Of a stretch of DNA of 64,000 nucleotides, positions 1 to 23,130 are shown piece by piece (position 1 is the stretch's first letter; the number at the start of each line of letters is the position of its first letter). The DNA is from Enchytraeus crypticus. Lineage: Eukaryota; Annelida; Clitellata; Enchytraeida; Enchytraeidae. The notes under the pieces were generated by a model that saw only the letters and a list, made by a program, of their open reading frames with translations, did not search any database and was not told the DNA's origin. The DNA lies in assembly GCA_905160935.1 (NCBI GenBank), contig CAJHZI010000424.1, positions 290,001 through 354,000 of the forward strand, written 5' to 3'. The position numbers and the translations under genes are program-made.

Positions 1-127
1 CACTGTGGCTTGATTGTGTTGTATTGATTCTAAGATATCTTATGCATGATAGAATAGTTTTCTTCTGCATTGTTTTGTAAAGCTTAATGATATTTGCTTT
101 AGTTTTTGTTGATGTGTAGTCCTGTTA

Positions 128-250
128 TATAGGAATCCCTCTATCTCACTCTGTCATTAAGCAGATCCAAAATACATATTCTTGCCGATTGCTTTCACAG
201 TCTGAACGGAGCACTGTTCGCTTTGCATAATTACAACGTAGCATTAGCAT
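128..250 (-). repeat. SINE-like family D, 3' end
   Basis: Read on the minus strand this matches the 3' part of the family seen at 25378-25715. It has a GTGAAAGCA segment, then a TTGGACCTG-like block, then a short GA-rich tail. It abuts an RTE LINE derivative in the same orientation. Confidence 0.5.
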
Positions 251-545
251 TCTCTCCTTAGCGCACTGCCTACTGGCAGGTCCATGATATATAACACCTC
301 TACTCATATCTATCTTCCGTCTTTCTCTTAATGTCCACACACGAGTGGATCTTTAATTTATTTATATATACCATTCCTTTTGATATGCCATTATTCTTGG
401 TGGATTCTGCATATGATGAGGTGGGGCCCTTATGCCTTCCTCAGCTTCGACTAACATTTACTAGGCAGGGGCTTCATTCCCTGAGAAAACAATCCTGTAT
501 ACCCGTATACAAGCATTAATTCTCTGATGCATTCTCACGTCCTAG
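250..545 (-). mobile_element. Internally deleted RTE-like LINE
   Basis: On the minus strand, 250-352 matches the extreme 3' end of the RTE-like LINE (the WTCQ-stop region and CAGTGCACTAAG motif). Positions 400-540 match the 5' leader of the copy at 43165-43275 (GCTGAGGAAGGCATA, then the cccacctc block). Both ends are in the same orientation with almost all coding sequence missing, so this is a deletion derivative. Small open frames here are shadows. Confidence 0.6.
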
Positions 546-1189
546 TCCAGTTATTACTGAGTTACCTCTTACACGCTCTGACTGGCGTAATATGTAGTGT
601 CTCATGTACAATAAATATATATACAGTCATGCTCTTTGAAGTGTGTATCGTAGTATTTTATCACTGGTTGGCACTCCTCGACTGATAAATTTTTTTTTAA
701 ATGCTTCAATTTTCTGCTAGCATTCTTCTCATCTGCTTCTTTTATTGACGACTAAATGTTTAGTGTTAAAGTCGTTTTGGTTGAATTGTTTTTGGTTGAT
801 CAATGATGTATTTTGTAATAATACTAAGATAAATTAACTGAATGTGTAGTAATTTCTGCACTGAACCGGTACTCAACTGTGATGAAAATACTAAGGTGTA
901 AGATGAATTGATATACGTGTGTGTAAATTAATCTGGTACTTGTAATTTTTGTAATATCAATATATGTATAAGTGTAATGTAGTAAGGTACCTATAGTATT
1001 CTCATCTATAGAAAACTGCTTTAGATTAAGGCATGACTTTAGTTGTGCATGACTTCTGCGCTTTTTATTTTATTTGCATTTAGGAATAATAATAAAACAA
1101 AGCTAGCATGCATGCTTTGTAGTTAAGCACTTGCAGACTACGACGTGTGTAGTAGTAATTTAGAATAGAATCTGTTTAATCTGTTTACA
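546..1189. other. No gene seen
   Basis: AT-rich sequence upstream of the first visible AGAP exon. I find no exon, RNA gene or recognisable repeat. It is probably intron, because the AGAP exon at 1983 starts in mid-protein. Confidence 0.4.
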
Positions 1190-1432
1190 CGATTCTCTCT
1201 AGATGTAGATCTTTCTCATAGATAGTCTACATGATTCTCTCTAGATGTAGATCTTTCTCATAGATAGTCTACATGATTCTCTCTAGACATAGATCTTTCT
1301 CATAGATAGTCTAACATGCTTCTCTCTAGATGTAGATCTTTCACATAGATAGTCTACATGATTCTCTCTAGACATAGATCTTTCTCATAGATAGTCTAAC
1401 CTGCTTCTCTCTAGATGTAGATCTCTGTCATA
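1190..1432. repeat. 42-bp minisatellite
   Basis: About five and a half copies of a 42-bp unit built around TCTCTCTAGATGTAGATC and CATAGATAGTCTACATG. Copies differ by a few substitutions and single-base indels. Confidence 0.85.
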
Positions 1433-1537
1433 AATGGTAGTTTCGTGGATTTTTGGACAAATTGTAATATTATATTGTAATTTTAAAATATATTTTAAAA
1501 TTTAGCTTTCAAGTCTTCATGTAATTATAAAACTGTT

Positions 1538-1685
1538 TTGCTTGATGCTCGTTCGTAACGAGTTTAAATAAACAAAGTTAATTAGAAAGTTATAAAAATC
1601 AAAAATATTCTATTGTATTTTTGATTTTTATAACTTTCTAATTAACTTTGTTTATTTAAATTCATTACAAAGGAGCATCAAGCAA
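1538..1685. mobile_element. Short foldback element
   Basis: Near-perfect inverted repeat with arms of about 65 bp around a short AT-rich centre. The outer ends read TTGCTTGATGCTC and its reverse complement. There is no coding capacity and no clear target duplication, so the superfamily is open. MITE-like by structure. Confidence 0.7.
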
Positions 1686-1982
1686 TTAATCATTCGATTA
1701 ATTTATTTAATTTGTGTATTCTTTAGCTACAGTAATAAACTTAAATAAATGTTTTAGTGTTTCATTTTATTGTCGTAAAACGTTTCAGCCAAGTTTATTG
1801 CAACGTGGCATATCTTGGACTGGAGACGTCTTTGAACTGATTGATGGATTTTGCTGTAGGTTTCTTCTTATAATAGTTGATTGACTGTGTTAACGTCTTA
1901 CTCGTTGTATTATTTATTAATTGACTTGTTAACTGAACATACGGTTCTCAGTGGTTATTTTACTGATTGATTTCTCTTATAG

Positions 1983-13485
<11,503 letters not shown>

Positions 13486-13664
13486 CCGTACTTTCCTGTT
13501 TCAACTACTTAATTGTGTAATATAGTAATTAATGTAATTTTATGTAATTTACAATTACACTTTTGCCAGTTTTTTACCTGCATTTGTTGCAATTATTTTA
13601 TATAAAATTAGAACGTAATTTTTAAAAATTACTTTGTCAAGTGAATTGCTAATAATTATAATAT

Positions 13665-13670
13665 AATAAA
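13665..13670 (+). terminator. Polyadenylation signal for AGAP
   Basis: AATAAA about 180 bases after the stop codon. It is the first canonical hexamer downstream. Confidence 0.5.
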
Positions 13671-15159
13671 TTATTTTGAAAGCCATTTTAGAGAGCACAT
13701 GTGATTCTTACAAAGCTAAGTGAATACTCTATTGCACCTTACTTCAATTCTTGTAATCTTCACTGTTTTCTTGTATTAGTATTGCGAGTATCTCTGAATG
13801 TATCACTGATCATGGGACTACTCTAGCTACCATCTAGTGATCTGTCTATCAATTGTGTTGTAGTGTGGTGGACCAGTACAATTATTCTAATGGACTTATA
13901 TTCACTGTATAACACAATTTCTCTATGAAAGTGCAATAATAATGAACTAGTTTGTCAGGATGTTAGATTTTAACTTGGCTTAGTTGAACGTGTTGTGTAC
14001 TACGTCATATACAAGTAGGCTGATCGATTAGGTAGGTGGTACTGTCTACATTACTGCTTTATGACTATTTCATTAGCTCATTTAAAACTGTTACCAGGTC
14101 ACTGTATGCTTGACTTAGTTTTTATTGAAAGAAGCGCATTGCTTACATTGCTAATGCTTGCTCTTCAGTTGAATTATGTTATCGTGAATGACTTGCATTT
14201 TACTTGCATTTCTGCGTGCATTTGAAGAGTCTGGAGGTTTTACTAAAAGATGCATGATCGTCATCCTGTTCTAGTTACATAACAGTATAAATTAGACAGG
14301 TCAAGTTTAGTAGAGAAATGGAGCTCAATCGAAATAGATCCCAATGAAATTTCAATAATTATAGATAGCCAGTGTTTTAGCTTCGGTACCGTTAGCTTAG
14401 TATGGTTTCTACTCGACACAGTTCTAGGGATTTGATTGTATGTAGCGGCTTGAAATGATTTTTTTTGAATAGATATAGTGACAGGTAATATATCTGTTGA
14501 TACTGCTGTAATGAGTTATTTTATTGTAGGCTACGATACATTCAGCTACCACCTCGATCTGACACCTAATGATAATCTCTCTTATCTTATTTGAGCTGCG
14601 TACTCCTTCCAAACCTCTAGATATTTCTGCTTATATTTTTAAACCTGTTGTCTCATTTTTAACTCAGGATTTATACAACCTGGGACGCAAAATTGTTAAA
14701 AAAACGCAATAATTCTAAATTACGTGTTAAGTCATTGCTCTCTATACGACTGATAAAGTCTGCCATTTGCTTAATGTTTACATTTATTAATTCTTAATTT
14801 TATTCTATTTTTACTGACCTGCTATAAACTTAAAATACTTGTCTTGTCTGTGACATGAAGAATCATAAATAGAAATATTTAGCAAAAAAATAATTGGCAT
14901 GACATTTAAATTGATCTATTCGAGATTGTCTTATGTTTTTTTATTTGCTGTTCTCTGTTGCCAATGTATCAATTACTATTTAACTTGTTGAGATCAAATC
15001 TTAATATTATCAAACCTCTGCTACAGTTCAGCTATTCTCTCTGAGTTTAGTACATATTGTATGAGTTGTGTAGATACATGTCGTAGTACAGCATGCATGT
15101 AGGTATGCATGCTTATAACACTAATAAATATCATAATTCTAGTGCTGTAATATCTTGCC
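13671..15159. other. Intergenic, nothing recognised
   Basis: AT-rich sequence with only short chance open frames. No exon-like block with splice sites or family motif was found on either strand. Confidence 0.4.
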
Positions 15160-15384
15160 GTCTTGTGTCCGGGCTAATAAGCATTTGCACTGTGTTTTGA
15201 CGTTGCTTAGTTGAATATATTGGACATATTATACGCTCAGATTTGATAAAGGTTTTTACCAGAATTTAATGGTAGAATTAATTTGTGGTCGATCGAGTGC
15301 TTTTTAGTGAAGAGGAGAAAGGAAACATATTGTGAGCGAACTGTGTCTTAGATTTACTGCATAACATCACTAGAGAGAAAGAGA

Positions 15385-15424
<40 letters not shown>

Positions 15425-15460
15425 CAGATACAGAGAGAGATACAGAGAGAGGGTGGGGAA
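15160..15460 (+). repeat. SINE-like family D
   Basis: Begins with TTGTGTCCGGGCTAATAA, as at 55810. It keeps the TCGATCGAGTGCT block seen at 46995 and ends AACATCACTAGAGAGAAAGA followed by (GA)n. The ending mirrors the RTE 3' tail. Confidence 0.6.
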
Positions 15461-16454
15461 AGTATTAGGATCTCTCTGATATCTAGATCTGCTGATTGTT
15501 GGTGTTTAGGCGCATTGCACTTGGACATGTAATTGTATACATGGAATATATGACTTAAACGTTGTTGATACTGTATAACGTTGGTTGATACTGTTGCAGG
15601 TAATCTTATATGATTAATGATCTGTAGGATAATCAGAATTGTTGTTTAGTAGCAATTTAAAAAAGGAACATTATCTGATTCACTCGTTTTCTCTGTAGTG
15701 AAGGATTTTTCTTTTAGAATGAAACTGGCAACCGGTTGTTCTACCTTGGAGTATTGTGCAGGTTTGCGACTAAATTGAATCTATTTTAAAACTTGTTAAA
15801 AGTTAGTCTTTGAGAAACAGTGAAAACGAAACTTATTTATAGATTCTGTAATTAATTGATGTTGTTGAAGAGTTGAAAGCTCTTGTGATTCGGCTGATTT
15901 GATTAATTGATTGTTTCTTTAACGTAAGATTTGTTCATTTTTTGGCTTCTAACGGACCATCCAGCTGTGTGAACTCTGTGCGTCTGTCATTGAACTCTGT
16001 GTGTTTTTCTAGCTTATTGCTTTTGTACTGTAGATGTGAAATAATTAGTTTTCCTGTGTAATTTGTTCTATGAAATAGAACATCATGGACTGACGATTTT
16101 TCAATTGGTTCGCTGTTATAATTGTGTTGCGATCGTGTTCAGATTTCTTGTAAATATCAACTGTTTTTGCTGTTGCCGTCTCTTTGCATTTGATTGTTTT
16201 GTTGCCCTTTTGTTTACGTCAGTTTTATGTGTGTTTAACAATTTGCAAGCGAACACATTATTAGTAGAAATAAATTAAGACACATGCAAGTAGTAGTAGA
16301 CGTAATATTGTTTACAGAAACATTTGATCGAAACTTAATCTTCCATTCCTGTTTGGTGTAGTGAACATATAAGATATGTGAAGGCGAATTAACAGGGATT
16401 AGTCATATTGTAGTGACGTAATAAGAATGGTCGATACGATGATGTATTTTTAAA

Positions 16455-16456
<2 letters not shown>

Positions 16457-16528
<72 letters not shown>
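16457..16528. repeat. (TA)n microsatellite
   Basis: About 36 AT dinucleotides without interruption. Confidence 0.97.
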
Positions 16529-16532
<4 letters not shown>

Positions 16533-16934
16533 TTGTAATTACTCTCTAGCTATTGAGATTAACATCAAAATGCATGTCTTAGCAGATACAACACAAGAAG
16601 ATAATTTAATTTTTCTTATGGTTATTGCTTAAAGGTTAAAATAAGTTGAATAAAACTAGAAATTATTATGTAATTACAACATTTATTTAATTTGGAGTTA
16701 GTGTCATTTGGACGAAATGCGTGCCAAAATTGTAATATGGAATAACGATAGCTGGATTTTGTTTTGTTATTTATTTTAATATTTATTATGACATTTTAGA
16801 TATTATCAATTATCTGTAGTTCGTTATTCTGTTGTGAGTCTCTATGTTCTTGAGATTTTTGCTTTTATCTGAAGAGTGGCGGTAGACTTGATATGTTGTA
16901 GACTGATATAGCATATCGTGTGATGAACATATGG

Positions 16935-17610
16935 GTTATCTATGTACTTATAGTACTTAAGTACTTATAATACTGATGTACTTATAATACCGAGGTACTT
17001 ATAGTACTTCTCTTAGTGCACTGCCTACTGGCAGGTCCATGGTACATAACGCCTCCACTCTTCTCTGTCTTCCGCCTTCCTCTTCATTTCCACATATGAG
17101 TGGGTCTTTAAATCATCTAACATACCTAATCTCGGCCTGCCCCTGCCTCTTTTTCCTTCCATTCTACCTTCTATGACCTCTTTTAATAGACCTTCCCCCC
17201 TTAGAATGTGTCCTATCCATCTCTTCTTCCTATTTCTTAATACATTTATCAACTGTCTATCTGTGCCAACTCTCTCCAGGACTTCCTCATTTGTAACCTT
17301 TTAAGTCCAGCTAATCCTCTCCATTCTTCTCCAAATCTACATTTCCGATGCCTCCAGTTTCCTAATATCTTACTTCCTTAAGGTCCATGTTTCACATCCA
17401 TACAATAGCGTTGTCCAAACCAAAGTTTTCAATATCCTTATCTTTGTGTCTTTCTTTAGACTTTTTGTTAATAGTTCTTTTCTACTGCCAAAGGCCATTA
17501 ATTATAGTACTTAAGGCCAGTAATTATAGTACTTAAGTACTTAAAATACTGAAGTACTTATAATACTAAGATACTTATATATCTGTAGTACTTATAATAC
17601 TGAAGTACTC
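16935..17610. repeat. 17-bp minisatellite interrupted by a LINE
   Basis: Units of TACTTATAATACTGAAG and variants occur at 16935-17008 and 17497-17600, split by the RTE fragment. Confidence 0.8.
17005..17495 (-). mobile_element. RTE-like LINE, 3' end
   Basis: 5'-truncated copy on the minus strand. It encodes VLRNRKKRWIGHILRGEGLL, the EGKRGRGRPRLGMLDDLKTH block and WTCQ-stop. The 5' break falls near the SFGSRKE segment. It is inserted in the 17-bp minisatellite. Confidence 0.9.
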
Positions 17611-18054
17611 TAAGTGAACTGTAGTGTCTTATGGAAACCTCTGTGTGAATGCTGTGCTATGTTAATTTAAAATATATGCAGCCATGCAGCATTTACTGAC
17701 TGCTAATGTTTGCTAAGAAACAACTAATCTACCTGCTGCAGTGATTTGAATGCAGATTGATTGATTCAACAAATTCCTTTAATCTTGCCTGTTATTCTCA
17801 CACTTACCAATTGAATCGTACAAATTCGCCGTCATATTTAATTTATTATTCTGAAGGACCGTCAGAGTGTGTTTTCATTGGATCTGATATATAGTTAATG
17901 CATTTAGGTGACTGTTCATCGCTATGCTGATATTCACTGGGTCTCGTTCAACGGTTGACCATGACAATATCTTACAACGTGCATTTATTAGTTATGTAGA
18001 TGTGTAAAGTTGCTAAATCAGTTAGGTAGCTCCCTCTGTTTACGTTTAATCACT

Positions 18055-18180
18055 CGAACAGATATCAGTGACGGGCTGGCCTTGAATTTGAATTCCGCTC
18101 TTGCTGACCCTTACCGATCATACGGCTGATTGGTTTCCACTATTTGTTGCTGGTAGTGTCTTCTGACAGCCAAATGGCCG
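18055..18180 (-). repeat. Diverged SINE family A
   Basis: Reads as the reverse of the SINE (ATCAGTGACGGGCTGGCC, then gaatttgaattccgc) with many changes. Confidence 0.4.
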
Positions 18181-18509
18181 CTTAGTGCAACTGTAACTCT
18201 TTAGTAAGACTTTCTTTAGTTAGGTTAGTTCAGTATATTCATGTTTATATTCATGCTGAAGTTATTCTAGTCAGTAATTAATTTGTCTTTTGATAGAATG
18301 CGGCGTTTTTAGTTTCTAAATCATCTTTTGTGGGAACAAGCGATATGTACGCATTACATGCTTACTAACAGTTTATAGAATTATGTCAGTGTGATATGCT
18401 GCTCGTCAGAAGTCTGTTTCGAAGTGGAAAAACTACGACAATCGAATCGAGAACCTTTTGTTTCATTGGCGAGAGACCCATAGCCTTTCTGCCATGGTAC
18501 AGTCGTTAT

Positions 18510-18607
18510 TATGGTAAAAGCTGGTAAAGCTAAGGTTAACGTCAGTTTCCTCACTCGAAAGCGATGTCGAATATCTTACCGACGTCATCACTGGATTCAG
18601 CCAGTGA
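18510..18607 (-). repeat. SINE family A, internal deletion
   Basis: Keeps the 3' part (GTTAACGTCAGTTTCCTCAC) and the 5' end (TCTTACCGACGTCATCACTG). The intervening B-box region is missing. Confidence 0.65.
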
Positions 18608-19597
18608 CATCGTCGTAATATGACAATTATATGACAATTACTGTTTGCCTATATTGTCGTATAATATGAGATTGTGCATCGAGTAACACTGTTCGTGCTA
18701 ATGCCTCAAGTGTGTTATATCTCACTTAGAACAACAACGCACTATGTGTGGCCCACCCCTCTCCTTCTGTCCTACTCTCTGATGTTTACTTTGCCTTAAA
18801 AATTCTACTGTTACAAATTAACATGTCGTCTTACAGATATGCTAATAACAGCAGCTATGTTTTTTTGTGTTTTGATAACATACACTATGAAGCTGTCACT
18901 TTTGACGTCTTTTCCTCTACTGCTTGTTTCTGTTAGTGTTTGTCTGGCTTGTCTTCGAACACACGGTTTTTTGTTTACCAGGCAAGTGTGTTACAAGCGC
19001 AGCACTTTCCCATACAAATTTACTGCGTCATTTCCGAGGAGAAAGAGGCTTCTGTCGGTGTACACCTGAAAATATGTCTTAAATCTTAATTGTTTATAGT
19101 GCAGCGCACGTTCGCGTACTGTGACGAATTTTTCATAAGCTTAACGAATTAGCAAATATTTCCTCATGAATTTTACGTTCGCTTCTGTGACTAAAAGTTA
19201 AAACTTTTAAAAACCATTTTTCGACGTCGCCATCTCCTCCCCCTCCTCTTTTCTTGCTCTACAGTTATTTAGGGTTTCTCACATAATCTCGTGCAGAAGT
19301 CTTACAAGCTTCAACAGACTCAACACTGCTGCACACTTGATCTGAAGTGAACAAATAGAGGTTCTTACTAAGTTGTAGATGTCATAGTAAGCCTGATGTG
19401 TATGATTTTCTGCTTTAGTGGTCCAGTTTATCTAGGGTTATATGTGCCGTAGTTGATAGCATGTGCTAAGCAGTGCTGAGCTGTTTTGTTCTGTAGTATA
19501 TGAATCTGTTGTAGGTTTTGTCGTTGTTCTAGACCTCAGGCCTATAGCATATGTTAGACCTATAGCAACGCCTTCTCGATCTCGAGATTACACTTTG

Positions 19598-19770
19598 ACA
19601 TAATGCAATACAATGAGGATTTAATGTCCGCTTCCTTGCCCGAAGGCAAGTCTTATCGTCAGTTTCCTCACTCGAAAACGATGTCAGTGACGGGCGAGCC
19701 CAAGATTTAAACCGCGCACATACTGATCCGCGGTAGAGTGTCTTGCCGACATCACCACTGGCCCAGCCAA
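19598..19770 (-). repeat. SINE family A next to a second tail
   Basis: 19598-19643 is the reverse of a GACATTAAATCC-like tail. 19644-19770 is a full family A copy (TCAGTGACGGGCGAGCCC, GATCCGCGG and the cttgccgacatca block). Confidence 0.65.
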
Positions 19771-20554
19771 TTTAATTTAAACAAATAATTTAAACATTTA
19801 AATTATCAAGATAATTTTAAAAAATTATCTAATCAAAATGTCTTTTTTCTTCTACTCTACACCTTCATCAAATTTCGAGACTTAGTTCTGTGTGATCTAA
19901 GATTTTGACTTATTACCGAATTACTTTGTGTCTTGGTAGAAATGAGTTATCACTTTATCAGCGCTTCTTAATCAACCAGGATTGCACATTTGCATCCAGA
20001 ATAGAAACAACATTATCTGTTGCGTAGTGTAATTTGTTGTTAAGTAGCCAGTGCTACGTAGTGGTTGATTTCATGATGTACTCCTGTGTATGACTATGTG
20101 ACACTATAGAAAGTTGTATAAATAAATAGCTTTCTTTACTTCAACGACCATATTTTGAGTTGTTATTTGTTGGAAACTGTAATTTAATCATTCCTTTCTT
20201 TTTAGGGAAAGTTTGGCTAAGTACAGACCTGCTAGAATCAACCCTAGCTTAGGCCTTTGTTTCTTCCATATCATTGACTAATGGATGATTTATTTAAGAT
20301 TTATTTTGACTATTGTTACTAAAGAACTTTCAAATTAAAGAACTAGAAATTAAGGAACTCAATATTAGAAATTTTAAATATTAAAATTAGAGCATTCAGT
20401 TCAAGCTAAATGCACAATTGCTCCCTTGATGTTGTAAGTAACAAATCAAGTGGAATATAGCTGGACTATCGCTCTCTTGTGTGCTATAGTATATTAGCTC
20501 AATTCAGTCCGTCATGTCACTATTCCTGGGAATCGTTGACAACGCTGTAATAGT

Positions 20555-20645
20555 GGCAGTGTGTATGATAGCCTAAAGGATTTGATGGCTTCTAAAACGC
20601 AGGTAAAAACGGATCGAGTTCAAACTCGCCCCATTGGTCAAAGAG
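20555..20645 (+). repeat. tRNA-like sequence
   Basis: GATAGCCTAAAGG resembles an A box. GAGTTCAAACTC is a T-arm/B-box stem-loop about 55 bases later. The acceptor stem is not convincing, so a SINE remnant is likelier than a tRNA gene. Confidence 0.35.
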
Positions 20646-21179
20646 AAATCTCATGTCGCAAGCATAGGCGCTGTTATCTTTAAGATAGATAGTGTTACGA
20701 AGTGAACAAAGAATAAGAGTTTTTTCAGAGGTCATTTAGACAATCATTGGTCAATGACTTAGCATGCCGTTGACTTCAAAGGGTAGAGGTGTAATCATAT
20801 CATTGTCAAGGACATTTAGACGGCAAGCTAAAAGAAAAGCTAGCGGGCTGTGAGAATGAAATTATTTATTTTAGCAGTCTCTTACTCAGTCTGCAGCGGA
20901 ATCTTAGAACCTCGAGTGCGACAATTCAACACGATCTTGTGCTTAAGTCATATTATTTTACCAGAACCTTTTGATTTTATACAGTCCATGGGGTCAAGCC
21001 TTTTGCTTTAGATTCATGTAGAGATTCATAATACTGTTCTGTCTCTCCTGTCTACTCAAATTTCTCGTTAATTTTTGTCATCACCACCCAATCTATCCGG
21101 GTATAAACCTTAAATTCTACAAAACATAAAAACTAAATTTCCTTGTTCAAACCTGCGTTCACTAATTTCTTTCATTATC

Positions 21180-21495
21180 CTTACAGCTTCTTTGTACAGC
21201 TTCTTTTCCTAAAACCAAGCGACGACTTACTCTACAACGTCTCTGCTTTTGAATGATTGCTCAGAAATGAATCTCCGTAGAGGAAGTTGGTGTCTACTTA
21301 ATCATTACCGTACGGGCCATGGTAGATGCAGAGAAAGTATTCGTGATTCACAACTTTGTGACTGCGGTCAATCTCAAACCATGAAACATATCGTTGAGGA
21401 GTGTCCTTTAACCTGCCTACCGGGTGGACTGACTACGTTAAGCTGCCTTACAAGTGAAGCAGTTACCTGGATTAACGAAAGCGCTAAATATTGAT
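21180..21495 (+). mobile_element. LINE fragment, C-terminus of ORF2
   Basis: Encodes GHGRCRESIRDSQLCDCGQ, then TMKHIVEECPL and a short end to the stop at 21494. This Cys/His block (CxC, H, C) is typical of the C-terminal tail of non-LTR retrotransposon ORF2 proteins. No RT domain remains in frame upstream. Confidence 0.7.
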
Positions 21496-21659
21496 TGCTC
21501 TAATTTAGATCATTAATCAAATACTTGCACTAATAACTTATCATTCTGCAGTATGATAACTTTAATATGAGTCATAGTATATATGTAGTTAAGTATAGTT
21601 CTGTTTAATTAAACTTACATTGATTTGACTTCCTGACAACGCGCGTTGTCGACATGTCA

Positions 21660-22060
21660 CTCTGTTCACTGTAACGATATTTCGATAAGCGAAAGGTTGT
21701 ACGTAAAGCTGCTGTGCAATAGACAGCTGCTAAGACAGCTGCTGAGACGCAGCTGCTGAGACGCAGCAACTGACACAGCTGCTGTTCGCAGCTATCTGCC
21801 TGTGTCACAGCTGCTCTATTGCAGTATCAAGACGCGTGTGTTGTGCTCATCGCAGGCTGAGATTTCATGAAAGCAGTTATAGTCAGTAGCGTGATTACAT
21901 GCAGGAGCTTAACGACGAGCTCAATCCACATGATTCCCAATCTTTTAAGCAAATATAGACCAAATAAGTGTTATTTTCCTGAACAACCGAAATACAGCTG
22001 CATTTGCAGTAACTAAAACAACAGCAAAGACACAGCTATAGCTGCAGCAGCTAAGCAGCG
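21660..22060. repeat. CAGCTG-rich block 1
   Basis: Clusters of CAGCTG/GCAGCTGCTGAGA units, densest at 21690-21830 and again near 22020-22060. Each CAGCTG is an E-box core. Regulatory use is unproven. Confidence 0.6.
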
Positions 22061-22479
22061 GCTAATGTCTAACTTTCGTTGATGCGAGTTGACTTTTTTG
22101 TTATGGTTTAATTTGTAGATTGAGGCTTATTAATTTCCTGCACACACTAGTTACTATAATTGGTTGAATTACCAAGTCTGAATCTAATCCTTACTACTCG
22201 GACTAGATTGATATTAAAAGAAAATATTCAATTCAAGATCCGGACTCAATGGCATGTATCCGATCATAAGCTTTTAGATCATTTTTAACTAACACTGCCT
22301 TAATCTTAATCTTAATTATTTTTTTATTCTAAGTAGTCTATTGTTTTTACCAATTTTAATATTACCATTTATGACAACTGTGTGAAAAGTAATCTGTTTA
22401 ACTTAAATTAAGTGCCTGTATTTTCACGTTATGATGCTCAATTGTGCAATATCCTAATCATTTTAATATTTGAACTTGT

Positions 22480-22635
22480 TAAATGTACCTTTGTGTATAT
22501 TTTAATATGATTACTTCCCTCTGCTTTTAAATTCGGAATATGTAAGTGCCACTTGTGGCCTTATCTCCTTTCATGCGCTGATGCTATTTGTGTATAATTG
22601 TAAAGTCTATGTTTGTGACATGCGTATGATAAATA

Positions 22636-22668
<33 letters not shown>
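22480..22668 (+). mobile_element. Possible LINE 3' UTR with (AAT)n tail
   Basis: Sequence ending GACATGCGTATGATAAATAA followed by about ten AAT units, the usual shape of a non-LTR element terminus. No coding remains, so the family is uncertain. Confidence 0.35.
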
Positions 22669-22869
22669 CTAATAATATAGATAATATCTGCACTGTATGA
22701 GTGTATTTCTTAGTTAATGGCAATTTTGTTCATATTTACGTTCACCATTGTTTTCCTTATGTATTCTATATTTATGTTAATTTTCTGTGTTTGTTTGACA
22801 CTGTACGTTTCTACTGCCGTGAAATTGGTGAAATATAGATTATATTTTAGAAGCATTGGTTAAACAATA

Positions 22870-23130
22870 GCGGCTCAGGTACAACTGTTGCAGCTTAAGA
22901 AGTCAAATAACAGCTTAAGTACGGTTGTACATGTATATGCAACAGTGAAACAGCAGCAGCTATAACTTCGTTGATTAAACAGCTGTTGTGTCGCCACATT
23001 GCTCAAGCAGCTGCAGTAGTCAAACAGCAACAGCTTAAGCACAGCTGCTGTAGAGCCGCATTGCTCCAGCAGCTGCAGCAGTTAAGCAGCATCAGCTGAA
23101 GCACTGCTGCTGTAGCGCCACACTGCCTGA
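22870..23130. repeat. CAGCTG-rich block 2
   Basis: Degenerate approximately 65-bp units (e.g. CCAGCAGCTGCAGCAGTTAA, then GCAGCAACAGCTTAAGCAC-like pieces) repeated about three times. Same E-box core as block 1. Confidence 0.65.

Noticed and set aside
21605-21808. 67-codon minus-strand frame rich in Ala, Cys and Leu
   Set aside because: Falls in the CAGCTG repeat block, which biases all frames.
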